Origin: Apteryx mantelli | Taxonomy: Eukaryota; Chordata; Aves; Apterygiformes; Apterygidae | Direction of reading: 5' to 3' | DNA: 64,000 bases | Assembly (NCBI RefSeq): GCF_036417845.1 | Contig: NC_089981.1 | Location: forward strand, 25,254,001 to 25,318,000 | In this document: piece after piece, positions 27,101 to 38,258 of the stretch | Position numbering within the stretch: the stretch's first letter is position 1 | Layout: each line of letters opens with the position of its first letter | Notes under the pieces: model-generated | The model's database searches: none | Seen by the model: the letters and a program-made list of their open reading frames with translations, nothing else | Told to the model about the DNA's origin: nothing | Position numbers and translations under genes: made by a program

Positions 27101-27189
27101 AAAGTACAGCTATATTTAACTGCATACCACAGCCAGCCTCAATCACAATAGCTTATTCTCATTAGTTATTCACAATTTCATTCATGAGC
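24111..27189. other. Non-coding stretch right of the CpG island
   Basis: The sequence falls sharply back to AT-rich composition. On the minus strand this is upstream of the first exon, so distal promoter or intergenic DNA is likely. A run of about 19 T sits near 25140-25158. No open frame exceeds about 80 codons and I recognise no repeat. Confidence 0.6.
25140..25158. repeat. Poly(T) run
   Basis: A homopolymer T tract of about 19 bases. It has no associated element that I can recognise. Confidence 0.8.
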
Positions 27190-27890
27190 TCAATGTGCAG
27201 CGTCAGCCAAAAAAGCCATCAGATTGTTGGGCATCATCAGGAAGGGTGTTAGGAACAATGCCGAGTGCCTCATTTTGCCAATATGTAAAACCCAGCTGCA
27301 CCCACATCCTGACTAATGGGTGCAGTTCTGGTCTCAGCATCTCAAGGAGGACATAACAGGCTTAGAAAAGGTACAGAGAAGGGTAGTTAAAATGATCTAT
27401 AGGATGGTGCAGCTGTCTTACAAGAAGAGACTAAAAGAGCTGAGATTTCAGTTAAGAGAGGAGAAGGCTAAGTGGAAATAAGATGAATGCAAAATTGTTG
27501 TTCACCGTATCACACACTCCTAGAATGAGGGATCACTCTCTAAAACTCCTAACAGACTGGTTTAGGCCAGATACAATAACATGCTTTTTTACATAACAGA
27601 TAGTGAACTTCTGGAATCTGTAGTCACAGCACATTTTAAAGGCAAACAGTATGAGCAGCTGCAAAAAGGGGTTAGACAAGTTCATGGGCAACATGTCCAT
27701 AAACAAGGAACAAGCAGAAATGACTCCCTAACATCCCTAATCAATGACTGAGGATGCTGGGAATAGACCTCAGATAGTGGCCAGGTTTATGTGCTCTTCC
27801 TAAAAAGCATCTCCTAAGGGTGCTGCTGGAGACTGGGCCGGATAGATCCATCACTGGTCTGTCCCAGTAGGACATTTCTTAGGTTCTTAC
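27190..27890 (+). mobile_element. Ancient CR1-type LINE, 3' part, heavily decayed
   Basis: On the plus strand, broken frames resemble the CR1 C-terminal region: ...SFCQYVKPSCTHIL... and KVQRRVVKMIYRMVQLSYKK, matching the VQRRATKM...LSYEE block of the young CR1 at 8230. Past about 27750 the sequence resembles the old CR1/L3-like 3' end (a GCTGGAGACTGGGCCGGATAGATCCATC block), and it finishes in a TTCTTAGGTTCTTAC terminal repeat at 27890. Many stops and shifts make it much older than the 8.2-kb copy. Confidence 0.75.
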
Positions 27891-27989
27891 AATAGCAACC
27901 TCCAAAACAGAGCCTCACTATACAAAGTGCTGCATAAATACCTAACAAGAAATGGGTCTGCTTGCATCAGTTTGCCCTTTAAGTAGGCA

Positions 27990-28090
27990 AGAGAGGTAAA
28001 AGGATGGAGAAAGTAAGCATTATTACCCACATTTAAGAGAGGAAGCATTCTGCAGTACGATTTCAGACTCTGGTCCAAAAAGTGCTGTGT
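27990..28090 (-). repeat. Possible MIR-like SINE relic
   Basis: A patch reading ATTATTACCCACATTTAAGA, followed by GAGGAAGC, resembles the reverse complement of the MIR 3' half. The match is short and this is a weak call. Confidence 0.25.
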
Positions 28091-28686
28091 GTTCTCGCTT
28101 GCCATTACAATCAAGCTGATCTCAAGTTTGCAGATTCAGACAAGGCAAGACCTGTGTGACTCACATGGAACGACAGTTGGGCCCCTGTCCTGTCCATCAT
28201 TGCTTAGTGCCCTGCAGGTATGTAAGCCCAAAGTGCCGTTTCTGGTTGACATCGCTTTAACTTTTATTTACACCACCGCTCCTGACCTCAAAGGGGTCCT
28301 TTAAGCTGCTGTGTTTCACTGAACTCAGATGTCTCTCTCAGGAACAGCTCACAAAGCAGGACTCCCGTTCCTTTTATATTGCAACAGAAGAACGAGGGGA
28401 GAATAAACAATTGTACGTGAACACGAAGTACAGTGTTGTTCTGGGAACAAATGCAATTCTACTATTTTTAAAATAATCTTGGAATTAATAAAGTCTAGAA
28501 GTCTTGATAGCAGAAGGGACTCTTTTTTTATACAAAAGTAAAAACAGAGCAAAAATTGGTACAAACATACTCTCATTGAAATGTTCTTAGTTCAAGTGGA
28601 AGATCACAGCATGCAGTTCAGTCTCTCTACTTGAACTCATCAGGGACATGGTAAATACTGGACATTAAATTAGAAATTATTTTCCA

Positions 28687-28863
28687 GAGCAGTCCGTGGA
28701 AAGGATAATGCTACTCTCATGGAAAGATTAGAGGTGAATGTCATTGTGAATGCTGAGGACCTTCGTGGGGGTGTCAAGCTGTTGGCAGAAGATGAAGAAT
28801 TTACAGCAAATACTACACCTGCCTTTGTTGCAGATTTGGTGGAAAATAGAGCACCTTGTATTT
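28687..28863 (+). other. Coding-like segment of about 58 codons
   Basis: After a possible acceptor (AAATTATTTTCCAG), one plus frame is open to a TAG at 28861-28863. It has a balanced, acidic composition with pieces such as ATLMERLEVNVIVNAEDLRG and LLAEDEEFTANTTPAFVADL. An NAT and an NTT sequon are present. No start codon, family match or convincing donor is seen. It could be a decayed exon, a pseudogene fragment or chance. Confidence 0.2.
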
Positions 28864-31216
28864 AGCACTGCGTCTGGGGATGGTGCTGCCATTAGCAGTG
28901 ATGCTAAAAGGTCTTTGGAGTTGGATGTGGATCTAACTGAGTTTCTGCTGATTTAAGCTCACACCAGCCTGTAACTGCAGGAGGTACTGGTTGGGGACTA
29001 ATGTGTAGCATTTTAACTCCTAAACAGTACCTTTCTTTGCTTTCTGTCATGCTTCTCGCAAGGAATGCTGCTGGCTGGACCATCTTTCAGATGGATGGTA
29101 AAACTGGAGCAGACAGGACATTTGAAGACCATGTGTCACTTTTTGCAACAACAGGAAAGTTAATTTCTCTCTCCTGGTTAGGCCAGGGTATGGATGGTTC
29201 TATTTTGACTGAGGAGGAGGAGAAAGTTTGTATTGTTTTTTGTTGTGGTGGTGATGGGTAGCAAATAGAGCAAATTGGAAACAAGCTTTTGTCTGAGTAG
29301 TTCTTTTCACCTGACTTTTAACAAGATTTCAAAGTGCAATAACGAAAACTATCTTTCAGAGGTGGGGAACACCTTCAGCCAATATACTAAGCACATTCAG
29401 TGGCCAGTTTCCTCTGTGGGGGAGGGCAGATGGGTGGGTGGGGGGAATATCTTTTACACAATAATTGAAAGGAAAATATGCATTAAAAAAACCACAAACC
29501 AGCACACTCAGAAGCATCTGCAGCACCTGAACTACTTTCAACATGACAGAATATTTCTGTAAGTGACTCGAGTTCAAATGGACACCAGCCTTTCAAACAG
29601 GCTGTCTTCTACACAGCAACAAATTAACTCAGTTCTAGTGGGAGTAGGGAAGAGGTCCTGATCCTATAGCTTCTCATGAATGCACAGTCCCATGCAATCA
29701 TTAGGCTTCACACAGGAGTAAAGTTACGGGTTGCAAAGGGCTCTAGCACAATAAACACACATTAGAGTTTTCCTCAGACCCATAAGAAGGGCAGAAGGAA
29801 AGGGATGTTCATGCTGGGCAACCTCTGCAGGGACTGCAAAAGGGCACAGCTGTATCTCAGCTGCCCCGCAGAGGAGGGGCAGGTCTGGGGTGGCATATGG
29901 AGCAAGAGGAGGCAGTGACTGGAAGGAGCTGGAAGCCTGTGCAGCCAGTAGAGAGATTTCCATTTCTCCCCCACCTCCCAATATTTTGTTTTTGGGTTTT
30001 TTTTGTCTCCCTGCCCACTGATACAATGCATAGGCATTTTTTCAACATACAAAACTTCAGTGGAATCACTTTCATCACTCGTTAAACTTCTGGGAAAAAC
30101 TGTCCCAAAGAATGACACCATATAATCCAAGTGGAATAACACCCTGCTAATTTCTAAGCTTGTATTACAAAACAGTACAATAGCTGAGTCTACCCAATGG
30201 TGAAATCACCTGCCTAGTGCAAACTAACAAATATGCCTATGGCTGTGGATCCCTACTCATGGGGCAGTAGAAAAGGGTGTGGCTGGACAATCTATGCTGT
30301 CCAGAAATCCCATCTGCCATGGTCTCCTACAACACATCCTGCCACCTCTAACAACTACAGCCTTAAGAACCTTGTCAGTAAAGCCATGGCTCCGTGACAC
30401 CACTTGCAAAACCACAGCTGACTTTAACAGGACCAAGATTTCCATATCTCTACCGTTACAGATGGCAGTTCAAATCCCAGAATGACAGATATCAATTTAT
30501 TAAAGAAGGAAGAAATTAAAAGGTCTGCCAGCAAGTCTTTGACAAAAAATGACTTAACTTCTTTTTACCTCTCCTTCCTTCTATCAAGATTACAAATTTG
30601 AGGGAGGGGGGTTAGAATACTGGCCTTTTATAACATCTTTTGCTTATCTCTCCTCCCCCCCCACCCCAAATACATATAATAATGAGGAGGAAGGATGCAA
30701 AATTGCAGATGTCTTACTTCCAAGGGTGATTCATATCAACCAGATGAGGAACAGACCACCTGTGGACACACTCTTCAGGGTCATTCAACTCGTCGTCTTT
30801 TGTACAGATTGCCCCTAAAAGTGATGTAGACACGTCTTCTGGTATTCATTTCACACATGGTATCGAAGCATGGACTTTTCCATAGCAATCTACATTTGGC
30901 AATACTGTAATAAAGTGGGAGAAGCATTTATTTGAGCAATACAATTACTAGCTGGAACACAACTGGCCTATTCTACATATAACCAGTATGATCTTGCACG
31001 AATATCTGCTTTAAAACAAACATCACTTGGTTTTTACATAGGTATATCAAAAAGTGTCAGGCAACAGAGAAAGGCAAGGAAGTGGCAAGACTGAGTTTCA
31101 CCATGGAATATTGGTATCCAGTGCTGAGAGAAACCAGTATTAGCAAGATAACCTGAGACTCCACTTGGGAGACGTCAGGTGCTCAAGCAGTTTTGGTTGA
31201 ATTGGGATGGTTTCAA

Positions 31217-31221
31217 GTATC
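31217..31221. repeat. Target site duplication GTATC (left copy)
   Basis: An exact 5-bp direct repeat of GTATC flanks the LTR at 31222-32057; the other copy is at 32058-32062. It shows that the LTR was inserted by integrase and that both outer borders are intact. Confidence 0.85.
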
Positions 31222-31399
31222 TGTTGCAAAAGGAGTGATGCACTTCACTCGTAAGAGGGAAGCAGCACTACGTTTATTGCGGTAAGACAGTGACTTAACA
31301 AAGTTCAGTCGTAAATAAGAACGATATAACGAGGTTCAATTGGCAAGGTTCACTCAGTTATTTACTGCATGAAGGACAGGGTCAGATGCGTGTGCAACG

Positions 31400-31685
31400 G
31401 AGACCCTCCTGTTGAGTCACGAGGTTCAGACTGGACCCCCCTTGCTTCCTAAACTCCTTCAGAGAGGAGCCTAGGTGCAGCTGAATCCAGTCCTAGTCCC
31501 AGACTTGGTCAACAGTTCATATCTAAAGGAGTGTGTGAGAAGGAGACCCTCCCGTTCAGTCACAAGGTTCAGACTAGACCCCCTTCCTTTCTAAACTCCT
31601 TCAGAGAGGAGCCTTGGTGCGGCTGGATCCAGTCCTAGTCTCAGACTTGGTCAACAGTTTATGTCTAAGGGATTATGTGTGCAGT
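31400..31685. repeat. 143-bp tandem unit, two copies, inside LTR copy A
   Basis: The units span 31400-31542 and 31543-31685 and both begin GAGACCCTCC. They are similar but clearly diverged, by roughly a tenth of positions. Copy B of the LTR has a single unit. On the minus strand the units lie between the TATA-like motif and the poly(A) signal, so in the transcribed R/U5 part rather than as an upstream enhancer repeat. Confidence 0.9.
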
Positions 31686-32023
31686 TAGTCAGAGATATAA
31701 CCCAGGAAAGTTTTGTGAAGTTCACAAAAGTTCAGCATGCTATTAATCACTTACCGAGGATCTGTCGCGGGTAAGGAATCTCTCAACCTCGAGGAGTAAC
31801 CTTGAGAGGCGTCCCTGCTCAAGAGGAGGTTCTGCAGTGCAGCCCGCTGCCGTGCAGGAGAGCTCAAGGGGCTCTGGGCTGCCCCCTATTTATGGGGGGG
31901 AGATGATTGACTCATAGTTGTATTTGCATACTAGACAGGCCTTAGTTGGTGCATGCTCAACCAGCCCCTACATACGTGCTGTTTACAGGGAGGTCAGGTT
32001 GAGGGGGAGAGAGCACATCGGGG

Positions 32024-32037
32024 GGGGGGGGGGCGGG
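32024..32037. repeat. G14 homopolymer in LTR copy A
   Basis: Fourteen consecutive G near the U3 outer end. Copy B has nine at the same place (55475-55483). Such runs are unstable and could form G-quadruplex-like structure together with the adjacent GGGG. Confidence 0.8.
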
Positions 32038-32057
32038 GAAAGGAGCACACTGTCACA

Positions 32058-32062
32058 GTATC
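32058..32062. repeat. Target site duplication GTATC (right copy)
   Basis: The partner of 31217-31221; it immediately follows the CA end of LTR copy A. Confidence 0.85.
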
Positions 32063-35000
32063 TTGGCAATAACACTTAGCAACTGAGCCTGAAAAGCAAG
32101 ATGGCAGGAAGGCTAGGAAGGCAACTGCCTGGGAAGAACGCAGGAGCTGACATCAAAAAACTATCAGTTCACATCCCAGCTAGCATGGCTAAACTCCACG
32201 GTTCTGAATCTGCATCCCTGAACTTGCAATTCTAATGCCTGGTGATGCGCTCTGATCTTTGTCCATTTACTTGTCCTGTCTGACTGGAAATGATGTTTTG
32301 GCAATAGCCTGCTATTTACTGTGGCACCACAGCCCTAAACATCCTGTAAGACATGCTGAGGCTTAGCTGGCCAAATTCTTATGCTGGCCTCTCAAGTCTC
32401 AGTGAGAACTGGCTGCCTAGCTTGCTTATATCCCTTTCAAAAAATCCTAGGTTCTGTATTTAGATAACTTTTTTTTTTAATATCTATTTTTAAAGAGCTC
32501 TCTGCTGTCTATGGCTTGAGCAGTCAGTGCTAACCATCTCCCCAATACTACTGGCAAAAGCTCTTACACTCACTAAACTCTAGCTGAAATAATGAGCTAG
32601 AAAAACAGCATTGCTATTGCTGTTCCCCCCATCTTTTGATACTATGTATTTACATAAGAACAAAATGCATAAGAACAAAAATGAGACACCAGCAGATTGC
32701 ATTTTGGATTAATTGTTCTAATCTAAGGCGCTTCCACCTGCAAGTCCTCAGTTAAACAGGCTCTTCTGAACAGTGCTTCTACTCCTCAAGAAAACAAGAG
32801 TCTAGCAGTCAAGGAAGCCACATCAACCACTAAAAACTACCCCTGTAGGAAGTACTGATCCATTTAAAGATGAATAAATGAGACTGAAACCACTTCAGTA
32901 GGTACTCACCAGCAATAGTCCAAGTTAATTTTACAGCTGTTTGTCATCTTAAAGAGGTTGAGTGAAGAATCTGTTCCCTTAAAATGGAAAAATTCCATTT
33001 TCCTAAAAATCCTGACCTTCCCAAAGTGCATCTAAGCACAGATGCATGCTCTTGCTCCAGCATGTGAATTGGCTCTCTCATTCTAGCCTCTCACACTTCA
33101 AGTTCTGCCCAGACAGCAGCTTCGCGCCATATGAAAACAAGCAATCAGCCGGTTGATATTTTCATTCCTGTCCTCCTCGTTAATTGCTGCAGAGCAGGGT
33201 CTCTCTGAAGCAAGCTAGTGGAGAAGGGCAACAGCGCTATGGACTATATTTTCTGCTAGAAAAGATGTGGTTTTGTTCTTTCGTTTAGCCTCTGTGAGCG
33301 ATTGGCTAAGAAACTGTAACTTTCATCTCTGTGTTGCTAGTTGAGGTCAACCCAGATTAAGCACACAACTCCTTTCCAGTGCATACAATGTGTGTCTCAT
33401 CTTCAGCAGTGCTCTACAGCAAAGTAGTTACTCAAATTAGCTGCATCACTGTAAAAACACCCCTTTTGGGCATCGAATAACTTAACAGTGGCCAGGGAGA
33501 GAATGGAGTGAGGGGGGAAAGCAGTATCAGGACCAGATGCAGAAAATTATTGCCTCATTGCTCCACAACACTTGCACCACCAGGTGATACCAAAGCAGAG
33601 GAAGGTTTGAAACAGCTGACTAGGAACATAAATCATATTATCCCAAACCTCAACATGAAAGCAACTGGTCAAACACAAGGAAACACTGAAACTAGTATAG
33701 TTTCTTTTCCTTGTTGGAGAAGCATTACCGCTGCAGCCTCTCCAGCCTAAAAGTGGAGGGAGAAGGACTATCTGTGGCTGCAAGCATTGCAGAAGTGGCC
33801 ATAAGTGCATTGCATGGGTTTGCTGTCAGACTGTGCTGTCAGCTTCCACAAACCAAGCAGCTCTGAGGCAGAGGCTTTCTGCTAGGCCTGAGCTCTTCTC
33901 TCTCAGCCATCAGTTTTTTTGTCCTGATGAAAGCTTTCATTTGGTGCAGGGGAAACCCCATTGCCACAAGGAGATTCTGCATGCCAATCTATCATGACAA
34001 TTTGGCCAGCTCTGCCTGGGACCCAGGCAGGCAGGTAACTTGTAGGTGCAAGATGGTGCATCCTTTCAGGAAACTTCTGATCCCTGTAGCACTGAAAAGC
34101 AGGAAATAATGGAGGATGTGCTTGTGCTTCTTGGTGATTATCAGAGGGATTCATAATGGAGCATTTGCACAATTAATTCATTGCCTATACCCAGCATACT
34201 TAATTAATCTAGGGAATAAAACTGATTACATTTCTCCTCTCTTGCAAAGCATAGTCTTTCTGCACCAGAACTCAAGCTTGCTTTACTATTAATACATGGT
34301 TTGGTGAGATAAATAAATGGGATCCAATTTAATTTTTTAAATGATTGGCCTCAGTATCAAACTTACATAGTTGATAAGCCAGTTCTGATTATAGAGGAAC
34401 TATTTATCTCCAGGAAGCAGTAATTTCATGTCTAAAGATAGCAGAAGATTCAAAATTGAAGTTAAAACCATAAATATTTTAATCTCAGTAATCTAAAGAT
34501 TCTGATTAATTAACAAAACTTCTATTTGCTGCTCTCTTTATGAAGAAGTCATAAGGTTTTGGCTTGGCCAGGCCCTGAGAGATAAAAGGGTTAATCCTGA
34601 TTGCTGTCTACACACTCTTTAAAAGTTTTGATTCCTGAGTGAGCTTTATAGTTAAAACAACTCATTTAGATTTTTCTTTAAGCAGATATTTACCTGCTTA
34701 TCTAAATTCCTTTGGTTTTGTGCAGTAATTCCTCCCTTTCTTGTAGAAACTGATCTTTTTGCTGTGCCTTATTGGAGTTTTGGACACTGTATACAAAAGT
34801 TCTCTAAGCAAAGGGCTGAGGCAGAAGCTCAGTAGTACACAGGCATAAGAAAAGGAATAGCTGTAAGGGAAAAGACAGAGAAGAGGCTGAGAATCTATTT
34901 AACTCTCAGGGGTGACCCTATTCCCTTCTAGGGGGTGGCTGCCAAGTGGATTCCCTAATTTCTCTCCTCTTTCTCTTCAGCCCTCCTTTGCTGGGCCCAG

Positions 35001-35458
35001 AAGGCTGCTGTACAGAGACCATTGCTTCTGTAACCCATTTATCCACAAACATGAGCCACATTAGTTACTGGTATCCCACTAGCTACAGAAGCTTCCATGT
35101 TTTAGCCATGTGAGCTTTACTGCTTCATTTAGACTCTAGCAAAATAAGCTGCAAGGCAACTGTCTACTAACTGAGACCTTTTCTCTCAGGATGCCCTGCC
35201 TGTCCCCATCAGCTAGACGTAGCATGTTTTCAAAGAGACACCTGTTGACTAGTAAAACTAGTAAGGAACTTAGGAGCAGCCTAAAGGCAAAGTCTGATCT
35301 TGCTTCCATCCCACTATAAACAATTCCAGTGATCTCAGATTATCTAAATTCATTTCACTTCACCCAAGTTCACCAGCACTGCCATCTTTAACAGTTTGGC
35401 TGCAAACCTCCAGATAGTGTTGTTTTTGGTGTCCCGTCCCGTCCCCGCCCCGAAGTAC

Positions 35459-35530
35459 CTGTATCTGCATCACAAACAGGGAAGACTTCCAGCTTTTATC
35501 GAAAAGGAAATATGATCGGATCCCTCCTGA
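35459..35530 (-). CDS. Possible internal coding exon, 24 codons (weak)
   Basis: On the minus strand a good acceptor (CTTTCTTCTGCAG) opens a 72-nt segment ending CAG|GTACTT. It is open in phase 0 at both ends; the piece includes IRSYFLFDKSWKSSLFVMQ. The donor is moderate. The protein is not recognised, and the phase does not fit direct splicing to the 44270-44413 candidate, which ends in phase 1. Confidence 0.18.
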
Positions 35531-37284
35531 CTGCAGAAGAAAGCCTGGAAACCTGACCCAAGAGCTGCCTAAAGGATTACAAACCAGAAGACAGTGTTGG
35601 GGGAAGAAGAAAAAAAAAGAAAAACAAAAAACCCCCCACCAACCAAACACGCTTTTTAAGCTTATCGCATGATCTCCAAACTCCTGGCACTGCCAGAATG
35701 AGAATCTAGTTTGTGGGGAGCTTTTGATGCTTTAGAGGTTACAGGCTTCTGTTCAGTCCTCTGTCATCTCTGCTGACAGCGAGCAACCAAACATTCAAGA
35801 TACACAGGATAAAGAAGGACCACCTTGAATGCCTAAGCCCTTGCCACTGCAAAAGTCCTTCGGCATCTGAATCTCTGACCCCAAAGGCCTGCCTTAGCTA
35901 GACAGTGGTGTTTAGACAAGGAAAGTCTACCCAGGTGCTTTTAATTATTGGGAAAGTAGTTTCCCAGAAATAGCTTGCTGGCTGTTTGCCAGATCTATTT
36001 CTTCCAACAGGAAAAGCTAAATGTAAACCCCCAGCACTCTATAACAGAACACAGAAATCTCCCTCTGTCAGGAGCAGGGCTCTGGAAAGACTGTGCCATT
36101 TTCTCTCACCTTTTGCAAAAACTCATCAGCAGAATTACCCCACATTCCTCAGCCCCACACTGCTATAGGCAGAATCTGCAAGATACTTCATGCTGAAGGA
36201 GACATTGCACTACTGAAGCAGCTCTAAGTCCTGATACACAGATATTCCTCATGGGCTTGTGAGTGTGGAGCAGAAGACTGCTATCATACAAGTACTTGCA
36301 AGGCCCTTAAATAATGCCTAAAAAGGTGATTGCCTAAAAGTGGTATCAAGGCAAAATTGGGCCCACCTGAAAATGATTGAGAAAGAAGGCTGGTGGATGC
36401 ATTTGTCTGCTCTCTTTTCCCCTCTTCTGCAGGCTTTATTTCTTCTCAAAACCTGCCGTTAAGGTCATTGTCAGAATTGCCCAAACTTCAGAACTACTTT
36501 TTAGTTACTGGTAGCATGCCCACTGATGGCAGAGGTATGGGAGGTGGTTCTGCAATTATAATAATTCAGCTTCTTCTCTAAGAGTGATATCTCATGTAGT
36601 GTAACTTCTGCCAGGCTCCAAAGAAAACCCTTTAAGAAGTATTGCACCTTTCCATTCCTTGATCCATATCTGGAAATCTCTTATAGGACAAAGAACCTCA
36701 GATGCCAATGCAATAGGAAATAAATGCCCCCTAGTACCTCTAAGTGTTACACATATGGGGAGGAGAGAATGAGTGTTTCCTGGGTTTTGCTGGCCTGTAC
36801 ACAGCTTTCTGGCAGGAAGAAAATGAGACAGAAAATGTTACAGTGAACAAAGAGAAGATCACTCCTTGCGGTATCAGCCAGGCAGCTCATGGCTCCAATT
36901 CTCTCTTTGTAGCCTTGTTCCCCACTGTCATGGCATCTGTACTCAGTCTTTCAGCACTGAAAATTCTTTATTTCTGGAACTTGTAGCCAAATTACATGAC
37001 AGCAGATACATTCTTATTAGTGCTTTAGTTTCTAGTTTGGCAAATTTTGGAAGACATCCAGAGAACAAGTTTAGGGAATGCAGGTTGGAATAAGGAAATG
37101 GCAGGTTTTGATTACTCAGATATTACTAGCTTATTTTTAATTCTAGTGATGCCTAGGGATCACCAGGAGCAAGGTTCCCTTGTTAGTAGGTGCTACACAA
37201 ATATGAGGAGGGAGGATAACATTTGCCTTAAAGAGGTGATGGATAAAATAGGAGACAGAGAGAAAGGAAGTTTTCTATAGATTG

Positions 37285-37380
37285 CATAGAAAGTGATTAA
37301 GTAGCTTGCCCGAGATTGCGGAGAGAGGTTGTGTGAGAGCCAGAAACAGAGCTTATGTCTGCTGACTCATAAGACATGAG
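37285..37380 (-). repeat. MIR-like SINE relic
   Basis: The plus strand reads GATTAAGTAGCTTGCCCGAG and then, after a gap, GAGAGCCAGAAACAGAGCTT. This parallels the reverse complement of the MIR core (the TTAAGTAACTTGCCCAAGG and GGCAGAGCCGGGATT blocks). It is an old, diverged copy. Confidence 0.55.
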
Positions 37381-37770
37381 TTTACTCATCTTGATTTTTT
37401 TCCCATTGCATAAATGACAAGGAGATCTGCTGTCATATAATACACATAAGTTGTTGAAATGTAACTGAGCTCAGTAAACAGAGAGTGGTCTCAATAGCTT
37501 AAAAAAATGAAGACCTTTATCTTACAGAGGGTGGAGAAGAAACTACTTATTTGCAAGAAATGCAAATGGCCTAGTCTTCCGGGATCACTGTTGGGCAGTG
37601 TCACCATTGTGCTTAGTGCCAATAGGGAGACGACTCACTAATGCTGACACTGAGGCACTGCTGTTAGTCTCTCTTGCACATCTGACTTCTCGCTTTGGGC
37701 AATTTTTACGACTGTACCCATCCTCCACAGTTCTTAGCTCATTTGAAGTTCCTGTAGCAGAACTCATAGC

Positions 37771-38258
37771 TTTGCAGGGAGCTATCTGACAATACTGCTT
37801 ACCTGCTACAGGTAGCTGCCAAGGAAGGCTTGCAGCTAAATGGTGAGGCCCTTGCAATTTACAGAAGAAAGAGGAGGGAAAAAAGCATTGCAAGAGAATT
37901 GCATTGCAGAGCGCTGCAAATTGAATTGGGAACTGGGCTTTTTCTCCTCTGTGAAAAAATAAAGGATTGTCTTGCTTCCTCTTCACAGGAGGTCAGGCAA
38001 GGCAGAGAGCTGGCCTCAGCCTCAGCCACTGAAATCAGCAAGAATTACCGAGAAATTCAGTGTCCAAAAGTAGCCTTTAAAACAATGGCGACCTTTATAG
38101 GATACCAAAGTAATGCAAAGGAAAGTTTCCCGGGAGCACTGCAGAGACATCATTACCGTCCCATTATACAGGCCTGCACGGCTGCCGACAAACCAAACAA
38201 ATCTCCAATTCAGTCACTAAAGAGATTTGATGCCTTCTGCAGGGGCTCTGGGAACTGA
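37771..38258 (+). other. Long open frame without a start codon, 162 codons
   Basis: Open from just after a TAG to a TGA at 38256-38258. An internal candidate acceptor (TACCTGCTACAG, at 37811) would allow an exon from there. The translation is basic in its middle (IYRRKRREKS) and then ordinary. The first ATG comes late, at about codon 109. About one or two such frames are expected by chance in a window this size, so I treat it as probably non-coding. Confidence 0.15.

Larger units (their letters stand above)
27891..31216. other. Non-coding stretch with possible relics
   Basis: No convincing gene. A MIR-like patch is possible at 27990-28090 and a coding-like segment lies at 28687-28863. Open frames near 29.0 kb (86 codons) and on the minus strand at 29774-30142 (122 codons) have no recognisable domain and are within chance expectation. 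Confidence 0.55.
31222..32057 (-). mobile_element. Solo LTR of an endogenous retrovirus (copy A, 836 bp)
   Basis: The element is bounded by TG...CA ends and an exact 5-bp duplication (GTATC). On the minus strand it has a TATA-like CATAAATAG (+ coordinates 31886-31894) and, near its 3' end, an AATAAA poly(A) signal (31273-31278), so transcription would run leftward. A good donor-like site (CGGTAAGTGA) lies in between, near 31749-31758. No gag, pol or env sequence adjoins it, so the provirus has collapsed to a single LTR. It is nearly identical to copy B at 54820-55507 apart from an extra 143-bp unit, a longer G run (14 against 9) and scattered point changes. A 5-bp duplication is typical of ERVL-like groups, but the family cannot be assigned from this alone. 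Confidence 0.9.
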
